A stretch of 64,000 bases of DNA from NCBI GenBank assembly GCA_964057225.1, contig OZ059899.1, positions 20,778,501 to 20,842,500 of the forward strand. The letters are read 5' to 3'. Source of the stretch: Auanema rhodensis (lineage: Eukaryota > Nematoda > Chromadorea > Rhabditida > Rhabditidae). Position 1 is the stretch's first letter. Each line of letters opens with the position of its first letter. This document shows positions 12,021 through 24,180 of the stretch, piece after piece. A program made the translations under genes and the position numbers. The notes under the pieces are model-generated. The model did no database searches. It was not told the origin of the DNA and saw only the letters and a program-made list of their open reading frames with translations.

Positions 12021-14800
12021 GTTAGCTTTATGATTTTTGCTACTACATGTCATGTGTTTACTGCTCTAGCTGGTTTTCAATTTTTATGAGATATTTCATC
12101 ATCTTACAACAAATTCAATTGAATCTAACATGAAATATTTTTTCGTTTTGAAAAGCATTGAATATCATTGTTCCTTATAATATTGGATTTGAATATTGCT
12201 TCGATAGTTTTATGATTTTTGCTACTACATGTCATGTGTTTACTGCTCTAGCTGGTTTTCAATTTTTATGAGATTTTTCATCATCTTACAACAAATTCAA
12301 TTGAATCTAACATGAGTTATTTTTCCGTTTTGAAAAGCATTGAATATCATTGTTCCTTGTAATATTGGATTTGATTATTGCTTTGTTAGCTTTATGATTT
12401 TTGCTACTGTATAGCTTCAGTTTGCTGCTCTAGCTGGTTTTCAATTTTTATGAGATTTTGCATCATCTTACAACAAATTCAATTAAATCTAACATGAAAT
12501 ATTTTTTCGTTTTGAAAAGCATTGAATATCATTGTTCCTTATAATATTGGATTTGAATATTGCTTCGTTAGTTTTATGATTTTTGCTACTACATGTCATG
12601 TGTTTACTGCTCTAGCTGGATTTCAATTTTTATGAGATTTTTCATCATCTTACAACAAATTCAATTGAATCTAACATGAGTTATTTTTTCGTTTTGAAAA
12701 GCATTGAATATCATTGTTCCTTGTAATATTGGATTTGATTATTGCTTTGTTAGCTTTATGATTTTTGCTACTGTGTAGCTTCAGTTTGCTGCTCTAGCTG
12801 GTTTTCAATTTTTATGAGATATTTCATCATCTTACAACAAATTCAATTGAATCTAACATGAAATATTTTTTCGTTTTGAAAAGCATTGAATATCATTGTT
12901 CCTTGTAATATTGGATTTGATTATTGCTTTGTTAGCTTTATGATTTTTGCTACTGTGTAGCTTCAGTTTGCTGCTCTAGCTGGTTTTCAATTTTTATGAG
13001 ATTTTTCATCATCTTACAACAAATTCAATTGAATCTAACATGAAATATTTTTTCGTTTTGAAAAGCATTGAATATCATTGTTCCTTGTAATATTGGATTT
13101 GATTATTGCTTTGTTAGCTTCATGATTTTTGCTACTGTATAGCTTCAGTTTGCTGCTCTAGCTGGTTTTCAATTTTTATGAGATTTTTCATCATCTTACA
13201 AGAAATTCAATTGAATCTAACATGAATTATTTTTTCGTTTTGAAAAGCATTGAATATCATTGTTCCTTGTAATATTGGATTTGAATATTGCTTTGTTAGC
13301 TTTAAGATGTTTGCTTATGCATAGCTTCAGTTTGCTGCTCTAGCTGGTTTTCAATTTTTATGAGATTTTTCATCATCTTACAACAAATTCAATTGAATCT
13401 AACATGAAATATTTTTTCGTTTTGAAAAGCATTGAATATCATTGTTCCTTATAATATTGGATTTGAATATTGCTTCGTTAGTTTTATGATTTTTGCTACT
13501 ACATGCCCTGTGTTTACTGCTCTAGCTAGTTTTCAATTTTTATGAGATTTTTCATCATCTTACAACAAATTCATTTGAATCTCATGTGAATTATTTTTTT
13601 TTTTTAAAAAGCATTGAATTTCATTGTTTCTTGTAATGATGGATTTGAATATTGCTTCGTTAGTTTTATGATTTTTGCTACTGTGTAGCTTCAGTTTGCT
13701 GCTCTAGCTGGTTTTCAATTTTTATGAGATATTTCATCATCTTACAACAAATTCAATTGAATCTAACATGAAATATTTTTTCGTTTTGAAAAGCATTGAA
13801 TATCATTGTTCCTTGTAATATTGGATTTGATTATTGCTTTGTTAGCTTTATGATTTTTGCTACTGTGTAGCTTCAGTTTGCTGCTCTAGCTGGTTTTCAA
13901 TTTTTATGAGATATTTCATCATCTTACAACAAATTCAATTGAATCTAACATGAAATATTTTTTCGTTTTGAAAAGCATTGAATATCATTGTTCCTTGTAA
14001 TATTGGATTTGAATATTGCTTTGTTAGCTTTAAGATGTTTGCTTATGCATAGCTTCAGTTTGCTGCTCTAGCTGGTTTTCACTTTTTATGAGATTTTTCA
14101 TCATCTTACAACAAATTCATTTGAATCTAACATGAACTATTTTTTCGTTTCAAATAGTAGTGAATATCATTGTTTCTTGTAATATTGGATTTGAATATTG
14201 CTTTGTTTGCTTTAAGATTTTTGCTACTACATGTCATGTGTTTACTGCTCTAGCTGGTTTTCAATTTTTATGAGATTTTTCATCATCTTACAACAAATTC
14301 AATTGAATCTAACATGAATTATTTTTTCGTTTTGAAAAGCATTGAATATCATTGTTCCTTGTAATATTGGATTTGAATATTGCTTTGTTAGCTTTAAGAT
14401 GTTTGCTTATGCATAGCTTCAGTTTGCTGCTCTAGCTGGTTTTCACTTTTTATGAGATTTTTCATCATCTTACAACAAATTCAATTGAATCTCATGTGAA
14501 TTATTTTTTTTTTTAAAAAAGCATTGAATTTCATTGTTTCTTGTAATGATGGATTTGAATATTGCTTTGTTTGCTTTAAGATTTTTGCTACTACATGCCC
14601 TGTGTTTACTGCTCTAGCTAGTTTTCAATTTTTATGAGATTTTTCATCATCTTACAACAAATTCATTTGAATCTCATGTGAATTATTTTTTTTTTAAAAA
14701 AGCATTGAATTTCATTGTTTCTTGTAATGATGGATTTGAATATTGCTTTGTTAGCTTTATGATTTTTGCTACTGTATAGCTTCAGTTTGCTGCTCTAGCT

Positions 14801-17800
14801 GGTTTTCAATTTTTATGAGATTTTTCATCATCTTACAACAAATTCATTTGAATCTAACATGAACTATTTTTTCGTTTCAAATAGTAGTGAATATCATTGT
14901 TTCTTGTAATATTGGATTTGAATATTGCTTTGTTTGCTTTAAGATTTTTGCTACTACATGTCATGTGTTTACTGCTCTAGCTGGTTTTCAATTTTTATGA
15001 GATTTTTCATCATCTTACAACAAATTCAATTGAATCTAACATGAATTATTTTTTCGTTTTGAAAAGCATTGAATATCATTGTTCCTTGTAATATTGGATT
15101 TGAATATTGCTTTGTTAGCTTTAAGATGTTTGCTTATGCATAGCTTCAGTTTGCTGCTCTAGCTGGTTTTCACTTTTTATGAGATTTTTCATCATCTTAC
15201 AACAAATTCAATTGAATCTCATGTGAATTATTTTTTTTTTTAAAAAAGCATTGAATTTCATTGTTTCTTGTAATGATGGATTTGAATATTGCTTTGTTTG
15301 CTTTAAGATTTTTGCTACTACATGCCCTGTGTTTACTGCTCTAGCTAGTTTTCAATTTTTATGAGATTTTTCATCATCTTACAACAAATTCATTTGAATC
15401 TCATGTGAATTATTTTTTTTTTTAAAAAAGCATTGAATTTCATTGTTTCTTGTAATGATGGATTTGAATATTGCTTTGTTAGCTTTATGATTTTTGCTAC
15501 TGTATAGCTTCAGTTTGCTGCTCTAGCTGGTTTTCAATTTTTATGAGATTTTTCATCATCTTACAACAAATTCAATTGAATCTAACATGAAATATTTTTT
15601 CGTTTTGAAAAGCATTGAATATCATTGTTCCTTGTAATATTGGATTTGAATATTGCTTTGTTAGCTTTAAGATGTTTGCTTATGCATAGCTTCAGTTTGC
15701 TGCTCTAGCTGGTTTTCAATTTTTATGAGATTTTTCATCATCTTACAACAAATTCAATTGAATCTAACATGAAATATTTTTTCGTTTTGAAAAGCATTGA
15801 ATATCATTGTTCCTTGTAATATTGGATTTGAATATTGCTTTGTTAGCTTTATGATTTTTGCTACTGTATAGCTTCAGTTTGCTGCTCTAGCTGGTTTTCA
15901 ATTTTTATGAGATTTTTCATCATCTTACAACAAATTCATTTGAATCTAACATGAAATATTTTTTCGTTTTGAAAAGCATTGAATATCATTGTTCCTTGTA
16001 ATATTGGATTTGAATATTGCTTTGTTAGCTTTATGATTTTTGCTACTGTATAGCTTCAGTTTGCTGCTCTAGCTGGTTTTCAATTTTTATGAGATTTTTC
16101 ATCATCTTACAACAAATTCATTTGAATCTAACATGAACTATTTTTTCGTTTCAAATAGTAGTGAATATCATTGTTTCTTGTAATATTGGATTTGAATATT
16201 GCTTTGTTTGCTTTAAGATTTTTGCTACTACATGCCCTGTGTTTACTGCTCTAGCTAGTTTTCAATTTTTATGAGATTTTTCATCATCTTACAACAAATT
16301 CATTTGAATCTCATGTGAATTATTTTTTTTTTTAAAAAAGCATTGAATTTCATTGTTTCTTGTAATGATGGATTTGAATATTGCTTTGTTAGCTTTATGA
16401 TTTTTGCTACTGTATAGCTTCAGTTTGCTGCTCTAGCTGGTTTTCAATTTTTATGAGATTTTTCATCGTCTTACAACAAATTCAATTGAATCTAACATGA
16501 AATATTTTTTCGTTTTGAAAAGCATTGAATATCATTGTTCCTTGTAATATTGGATTTGAATATTGCTTTGTTAGCTTTAAGATTTTTGCTACTACATGCC
16601 CTGTGTTTACTGCTCTAGCTAGTTTTCAATTTTTATGAGATTTTTCATCATCTTACAACAAATTCATTTGAATCTCATGTGAATTATTTTTTTTTTTAAA
16701 AAAGCATTGAATTTCATTGTTTCTTGTAATGATGGATTTGAATATTGCTTTGTTAGCTTTATGATTTTTGCTACTGTATAGCTTCAGTTTGCTGCTCTAG
16801 CTGGTTTTCAATTTTTATGAGATTTTTCATCGTCTTACAACAAATTCAATTGAATCTAACATGAAATATTTTTTCGTTTTGAAAAGCATTGAATTTCATT
16901 GTTCCTTGTAATATTGGATTTGAATATTGCTTTGTTAGCTTTATGATTTTTGCTACTGTATAGCTTCAGTTTGCTGCTCTAGCTGGTTTTCAATTTTTAT
17001 TAGATTTTTCATCATCTTGCAACAAATTCATTTGAATCTAATATGAACTATTTTTTCGTTTCAAATAGTAGTGAATATAATTGTTTCTTGTAATATTGGA
17101 TTTGAATATTGCTTTGTTTGCTTTAAGATTTTTGCTACTACATGCCCTGTGTTTACTGCTCTAGCTAGTTTTCCATTTTTATGAGAATAATCGTCCTGTG
17201 ACAACAAATTCATTTGAATCTAATATGAATTTTTTTTTTTTGAAAAGCATTGAATTTCATTGTTTCTTGTAATGATGGATTTGAATATTGCTTCGTTAGC
17301 TTTATGATTTTTGCTTCTGCATAGCTTCAGTTTGCTGCTTTAGCTGGTTTTCACTTTTTATTAGATTTTTCATAATCTTACAACAAATTCAATTGAATCT
17401 AAGATGAATTATTTTTTCGTTTTGAAAAGCATTGAATATCATTGTTTCTTGTAATAATTGATTTGAATATTGCTTTGTTACCTTTAACATTTTTGCTTCT
17501 GCATAGCTTCAGTTTGCTGCTTTAGCTGGTTTTCAATTTTTATGAGATTTTTCATCATCTTACAACAAATTCATTTGAATCTAACATGAACTATTTTTTC
17601 GTTTCAAATAGTAGTGAATATCATTGTTTCTTGTAATATTGGATTTGAATATTGCTTTGTTTGCTTTAAGATTTTTGCTACTACATGTCATGTGTTTACT
17701 GCTCTAGCTGGTTTTCAATTTTTATGAGATTTTTCATCATCTTACAACAAATTCAATTGAATCTAACATGAATTATTTTTTCGTTTTGAAAAGCATTGAA

Positions 17801-20072
17801 TATCATTGTTCCTTGTAATATTGGATTTGAATATTGCTTTGTTAGCTTTAAGATGTTTGCTTATGCATAGCTTCAGTTTGCTGCTCTAGCTGGTTTTCAC
17901 TTTTTATGAGATTTTTCATCATCTTACAACAAATTCAATTGAATCTCATGTGAATTATTTTTTTTTTTAAAAAAGCATTGAATTTCATTGTTTCTTGTAA
18001 TGATGGATTTGAATATTGCTTTGTTTGCTTTAAGATTTTTGCTACTACATGCCCTGTGTTTACTGCTCTAGCTAGTTTTCAATTTTTATGAGATTTTTCA
18101 TCATCTTACAACAAATTCATTTGAATCTCATGTGAATTATTTTTTTTTTTAAAAAAGCATTGAATTTCATTGTTTCTTGTAATGATGGATTTGAATATTG
18201 CTTTGTTAGCTTTATGATTTTTGCTACTGTATAGCTTCAGTTTGCTGCTCTAGCTGGTTTTCAATTTTTATGAGATTTTTCATCATCTTACAACAAATTC
18301 AATTGAATCTAACATGAAATATTTTTTCGTTTTGAAAAGCATTGAATATCATTGTTCCTTGTAATATTGGATTTGAATATTGCTTTGTTAGCTTTAAGAT
18401 GTTTGCTTATGCATAGCTTCAGTTTGCTGCTCTAGCTGGTTTTCAATTTTTATGAGATTTTTCATCATCTTACAACAAATTCAATTGAATCTAACATGAA
18501 ATATTTTTTCGTTTTGAAAAGCATTGAATATCATTGTTCCTTGTAATATTGGATTTGAATATTGCTTTGTTAGCTTTATGATTTTTGCTACTGTATAGCT
18601 TCAGTTTGCTGCTCTAGCTGGTTTTCAATTTTTATGAGATTTTTCATCATCTTACAACAAATTCATTTGAATCTAACATGAAATATTTTTTCTTTTTAAA
18701 AAGCATTGAATATCATTGTTCCTTGTAATATTGGATTTGAATATTGCTTTGTTAGCTTTATGATTTTTGCTACTGTATAGCTTCAGTTTGCTGCTCTAGC
18801 TGGTTTTCAATTTTTATGAGATTTTTCATCATCTTACAACAAATTCATTTGAATCTAACATGAACTATTTTTTCGTTTCAAATAGTAGTGAATATCATTG
18901 TTTCTTGTAATATTGGATTTGAATATTGCTTTGTTTGCTTTAAGATTTTTGCTACTACATGCCCTGTGTTTACTGCTCTAGCTAGTTTTCAATTTTTATG
19001 AGATTTTTCATCATCTTACAACAAATTCATTTGAATCTCATGTGAATTATTTTTTTTTTTAAAAAAGCATTGAATTTCATTGTTTCTTGTAATGATGGAT
19101 TTGAATATTGCTTTGTTAGCTTTATGATTTTTGCTACTGTATAGCTTCAGTTTGCTGCTCTAGCTGGTTTTCAATTTTTATGAGATTTTTCATCGTCTTA
19201 CAACAAATTCAATTGAATCTAACATGAAATATTTTTTCGTTTTGAAAAGCATTGAATATCATTGTTCCTTGTAATATTGGATTTGAATATTGCTTTGTTA
19301 GCTTTAAGATTTTTGCTACTACATGCCCTGTGTTTACTGCTCTAGCTAGTTTTCAATTTTTATGAGATTTTTCATCATCTTACAACAAATTCATTTGAAT
19401 CTCATGTGAATTAATTTTTTTTTTAAAAAAGCATTGAATTTCATTGTTCCTTGTAATATTGGATTTGAATATTGCTTTGTTAGCTTTATGATTTTTGCTA
19501 CTGTATAGCTTCAGTTTGCTGCTCTAGCTGGTTTTCAATTTTTATTAGATTTTTCATCATCTTGCAACAAATTCATTTGAATCTAATATGAACTATTTTT
19601 TCGTTTCAAATAGTAGTGAATATAATTGTTTCTTGTAATATTGGATTTGAATATTGCTTTGTTTGCTTTAAGATTTTTGCTACTACATGCCCTGTGTTTA
19701 CTGCTCTAGCTAGTTTTCCATTTTTATGAGAATAATCGTCCTGTGACAACAAATTCATTTGAATCTAATATGAATTTTTTTTTTTTGAAAAGCATTGAAT
19801 TTCATTGTTTCTTGTAATGATGGATTTGAATATTGCTTCGTTAGCTTTATGATTTTTGCTTCTGCATAGCTTCAGTTTGCTGCTTTAGCTGGTTTTCACT
19901 TTTTATTAGATTTTTCATAATCTTACAACAAATTCAATTGAATCTAAGATGAATTATTTTTTCGTTTTGAAAAGCATTGAATATCATTGTTTCTTGTAAT
20001 AATTGATTTGAATATTGCTTTGTTACCTTTAACATTTTTGCTTCTGCATAGCTTCAGTTTGCTGCTTTAGCT
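14801..20072 (+). repeat. Satellite B: 15-mer higher-order repeat, tandemly duplicated
   Basis: Unit 1 spans about 14801-17527 and unit 2 about 17528-20072. Landmarks are offset by 2727 bp (ATGAACTATTTT at 14859 and 17586; 16133 and 18860) and later by 2545 bp (17043 and 19588; GAGAATAATCG at 17183 and 19728). The drop of 182 marks loss of one monomer in unit 2, at about 19431-19448. There a hybrid copy joins the T-run type to the GTTCCTTGTAATATT type. Copies within a unit are more different from each other than from their counterparts in the other unit. Confidence 0.87.
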
Positions 20073-20088
20073 GGTTTTCACTTTTTAT

Positions 20089-21900
20089 TAGATTTTTCAT
20101 AATCTTACAACAAATTCAATTGAATCTAAGATGAAATATTTTTTCGTTTTGAAAAGCATTGAATATCATTGTTTCTTGTAATAATTGATTTGAATATTGC
20201 TTTGTTAGCTTTATGATTTTTGCTACTGTATAGCTTCAGTTTGCTGCTCTAGCTGGTTTTCAATTTTTATTAGATTTTTCACCATCTTGCAACAAATTCA
20301 TTTGAATCTAATATGAACTATTTTTTCGTTTCAAATAGTAGTGAATATAATTGTTTCTTGTAATATTGGATTTGAATATTGCTTTGTTTGCTTTAAGATT
20401 TTTGCTACTACATGCCCTGTGTTTACTGCTCTAGCTAGTTTTCCATTTTTATGAGAATAATCGTCCTGTGACAACAAATTCATTTGAATCTAATATGAAT
20501 TTTTTTTTTTTAAAAAGCATTGAATTTCATTGTTTCTTGTAATGATGGATTTGAATATTGCTTTGTTACCTTTAACATTTTTGCTTCTGCATAGCTTCAG
20601 TTTGCTGCTTTAGCTGGTTTTCACTTTTTATTAGATTTTTCATAATCTCACAACAAATTCAATTGAATCTAAGATGAATTATTTTTTCTTTTTAAAAAGC
20701 ATTGAATATCATTATTTCTTGTAATAATTGATTTGAATATTGCTTCGTTTGTTTTAAGATTTTGCTACTGCATAGCTTCAGTTTGCTGCTCTAGCTGGTT
20801 TTCTATTATTATGAGATTTTTCATAATCTTGCAACAAATTCATTTGAATCTAATATGAACTATTTTTTCGTTTCAAATAGTAGTGAATATAATTGTTTCT
20901 TGTAATATTGGATTTGAATATTACTTTGATAGTTATAAGATTTTTGCTACTATATGCCCTGTGTTTACTGCTCTAGCTAGTTTTCAATTTTTATTAGATT
21001 TTTCATAATCTTACAACAAATTCAATTGAATCTAAGATGAAATATTTTTTCGTTTTGAAAAGCATTGAATATCATTGTTTCTTGTAATAATTGATTTGAA
21101 TATTGCTTTGTTAGCTTTATGATTTTTGCTACTGTATAGCTTCAGTTTGCTGCTCTAGCTGGTTTTCAATTTTTATTAGATTTTTCACCATCTTGCAACA
21201 AATTCATTTGAATCTAATATGAACTATTTTTTCGTTTCAAATAGTAGTGAATATAATTGTTTCTTGTAATATTGGATTTGAATATTGCTTTGTTTGCTTT
21301 AAGATTTTTGCTACTACATGCCCTGTGTTTACTGCTCTAGCTAGTTTTCCATTTTTATGAGAATAATCGTCCTGTGACAACAAATTCATTTGAATCTAAT
21401 ATGAATTTTTTTTTTTTAAAAAGCATTGAATTTCATTGTTTCTTGTAATGATGGATTTGAATATTGCTTTGTTACCTTTAACATTTTTGCTTCTGCATAG
21501 CTTCAGTTTGCTGCTTTAGCTGGTTTTCACTTTTTATTAGATTTTTCATAATCTCACAACAAATTCAATTGAATCTAAGATGAATTATTTTTTCTTTTTA
21601 AAAAGCATTGAATATCATTATTTCTTGTAATAATTGATTTGAATATTGCTTCGTTTGTTTTAAGATTTTGCTACTGCATAGCTTCAGTTTGCTGCTCTAG
21701 CTGGTTTTCTATTATTATGAGATTTTTCATAATCTTGCAACAAATTCATTTGAATCTAATATGAACTATTTTTTCGTTTCAAATAGTAGTGAATATAATT
21801 GTTTCTTGTAATATTGGATTTGAATATTACTTTGATAGTTATAAGATTTTTGCTACTATATGCCCTGTGTTTACTGCTCTAGCTAGTTTTCAATTTTTAT
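20089..21900 (+). repeat. Satellite B: 906-bp pentamer, tandemly duplicated
   Basis: TAGATTTTTCATAATCTTAC is at 20089 and 20995, CACCATCTTGC near 20280 and 21186, and GCTACTATATGCCC at 20946 and 21852, all 906 apart. The unit is about five B monomers with slightly shortened copies (one has AAGATTTTGC, lacking a base). The two units look almost identical, implying recent duplication. Confidence 0.87.
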
Positions 21901-23094
21901 TAGATTTTTCATAATCTTGCAACAAATTCATTTGAATCTAATATGAACTATTTTTTCGTTTCAAATAGTAGTGAATATCATTGTTTCTTGTAATATTGGA
22001 TTTGAATATTACTTTGATAGTTATAAGATTTTTGCTACTACATGCCCTGTGTTTACTGCTCTAGCTAGTTTTCCATTTTTATGAGAATAATAGTCCTGTG
22101 ACAACAAATTCATTTGAATCTAATATGAATTATTTTTTCTTTTTAAGAAGCATTGAATATCATTGTTTCTTGTGATGATGGATTTGAATATTGCTTCGTT
22201 AGCTTTATGATTTTTGCTACTACATGCCCTGTGTTTACTGCTCTAGCTGGTTTTCCATTTTTATTAGATTTTTCATCATCTTGCTACAAATTCATTTAAA
22301 TCTAATATGAACTATTTTTTCGTTTAGTAGTGAGTATCATTGTTTCTTGTAATATTGGATTTGATTATTGCTTCGTTTGTTTTAAGATTTTCCTTCTGCA
22401 TAGCTTCAGTGCTCTAGCTGGTTTTCCATTTTTATGAGATTTTTCATCATCTTACAACAAATTCATTTAAATCTAACATGAATTATTTTTTCGTTTGAAA
22501 AAGCATTGAATTTCATTGTTTCTTGTAATATTGGATTTGATTATTGCTTTGTTAGCTTTAAAATTTTTGCTACTACATGTCCTGTGTTTACTGCTCTAGC
22601 TGGTTTTCACTTTTTATGAGATTTTTCATCATCTTACAAGAAATTCATTTAAATCTAACATGAATTGTTTTTTCGTTTTAAAAAGCATTGAATTTCATTG
22701 TTTCTGGTAATATTGGATTTGATTATTGCTTTGTTAGCTTTAAAATTTTTGCTACTACATGTCCTGTGTTTACTGCTCTAGCTGGTTTTCACTTTTTATG
22801 AGATTTTTCATCATTTTACAACAAATTCATTTAAATCTAACATGAATTGTTTTTTTCGTTTTAAAAAGCATTGAATTTCATTGTTTCTGGTAATATTGGA
22901 TTTGATTATTGCTTCGTTTGTTTTAAGATTTTGCTTCTGCATAGCTTCAGTGCTCTAGCTGGTTTTCCATTTTTATGAGATTTTTCATCATCTTACAAGA
23001 AATTCAATTGAATCTAACATGAATTATTTTTTCGTTTTAAAAAGCATTGAATTTCATTGTTTCTTGTAATATTGGATTTGATTATTGCTTTGTT

Positions 23095-23150
23095 AGCTTT
23101 AAGATTTTTGCTACACTGAAGCTATGCAAAAGCAAAATCTTAAAACAAAC
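23095..23150. other. Inversion axis inside satellite B
   Basis: Forward satellite B reads GTTAGCTTTAAGATTTTTGC up to about 23113 and is then followed by ACTGAAGCTATGC, the reverse complement of the satellite B segment around CTTCAGT. The two arms come close to the centre: AAGATTTTTGCT on the left and AGCAAAATCTT on the right flank a spacer of roughly 18-20 bases. Beyond this, hundreds of bases on each side can pair imperfectly, giving a potential long foldback. Confidence 0.93.
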
Positions 23151-24160
23151 GAAGTAATAATCAAATCCAATATTACAAGAAACAATGAAATTCAATGCTT
23201 TTTAAAACGAAAAAATAATTCATGTTAGATTTAAATGAATTTGTTGTAAGACGATGAAAAATCTCATAAAAAGTGAAAACCAGCTAGAGTAGTAAACACA
23301 GGACATGCAGAAGCAAAATCTTAAAACAAACGAAGCAATAATCAAATCCAATATTACAAGAAACAATGAAATTCAATGCTTTTTAAAACGAAAAAATAAT
23401 TCATATTAGATTCAATTGAATTTCTTGTAAGATGATGAAAAATCTCATAAAAATGGAAAACCAGCTAGAGCACTGAAGCTATGCAAAAGCAAAATCTTAA
23501 AACAAACGAAGTAATAATCAAATCCAATATTACAAGAAACAATGAAATTCAATGCTTTTTAAAACGAAAAAATAATTCATGTTAGATTTAAATGAATTTG
23601 TTGTAAGATGATGAAAAATCTCATAAAAAGTGAAAACCAGCTAGAGTAGTAAACACAGGACATGCAGAAGCAAAATCTTAAAACAAACGAAGTAATAATC
23701 AAATCCAATATTACAAGAAACAATGAAATTCAATGCTTTTTAAAACGAAAAAATAATTCATGTTAGATTTAAATGAATTTGTTGTAAGATGATGAAAATT
23801 CTCATAAAAAGTGAAAACCAGCTAGAGCAGTAAACACAGGACATGTAGTAGCAAAAATTTTAAAGCTAACAAAGCAATAATCAAATCCAATATTACAAGA
23901 AACAATGAAATTCAATGCTTTTTCAAACGAAAAAATAATTCATGTTAGATTTAAATGAATTTGTTGTAAGATGATGAAAAATCTCATAAAAAGTGAAAAC
24001 CAGCTAGAGCAGTAAACACAGCACATGTAGTAGCAAAAATCTAAAAGCTAACAAAGCAATAATCAAATCCAATATTACAAGAAACATAGAAATTCAATGC
24101 TTTTTAAAACGAAAAAATAATTCATATTAGATTCAATTGAATTTGTTGTCACATGACGAT
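23114..24160 (-). repeat. Satellite B array, inverted block
   Basis: Just under six copies of satellite B in reverse orientation. The landmark GCAAAATC (reverse of GATTTTGC) is at 23132, 23313, 23489 and 23670, giving spacings of 181, 176 and 181 bp. The 176-bp spacing reflects monomers lacking six bases next to CTTCAGT. The alternation repeats with a 357-bp dimer period. The monomer at about 23830-24010 carries a rare variant (TTCGTTTGAAAAAGC on the reverse strand) also present at about 22480-22500 in the forward block. This argues that the block is an inverted copy of the adjacent forward array rather than an independent array. Confidence 0.95.
23115..23828 (-). repeat. Inverted satellite B: 357-bp dimer, two copies
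   Basis: A 181-bp copy and a 176-bp copy alternate. ACTGAAGCTATGC begins each dimer (23115 and about 23472) and ACACAGGACATGCAGAAGC marks the second member of each. This block starts exactly at the inversion axis. Confidence 0.8.
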
Positions 24161-24180
24161 AAGTATAAGTGTGAACTTAT
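24145..24180. other. Satellite B/A junction, right
   Basis: Inverted satellite B ends at about 24160 in GTCACATGACGAT. This is the reverse complement of the B subtype ATCGTCCTGTGAC with one substitution. Satellite A begins with TATAAGTGTGAAC at 24164. The three bases between (AAG at 24161-24163) match neither expected continuation well. The A phase at this joint differs from that at the left joint, so the two joints are separate breakpoints. Confidence 0.9.

Larger units (their letters stand above)
11657..23113 (+). repeat. Satellite B array, forward block (about 182-bp monomer)
   Basis: About 63 head-to-tail copies of a monomer of 182 bp with no obvious overall similarity to satellite A. 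The landmark GTTAGC (or its variants) falls at 11657, 11839, 12021 and 12203, exactly 182 apart. Copies differ mainly in three places: the segment after GCTACT (ACATGTCATG, ACATGCCCTG or a GTATAGCTTCAG type); the stretch around TTTTTTCGTT (followed by TTGAAAAGC or TCAAATAGTAG, or replaced by a T-run then A-run); and ATTCAATTGAAT versus ATTCATTTGAAT. These variants define monomer types arranged in higher-order repeats. No open frame of useful length exists and no gene is seen in these 11.5 kb. Confidence 0.97.

Noticed and set aside
11657-24160. Satellite B block as a transposon inserted in satellite A
   Set aside because: No terminal inverted repeats bounding the block, no visible target-site duplication (the flanking A is inverted and at a different phase), and no transposase or reverse transcriptase frame.
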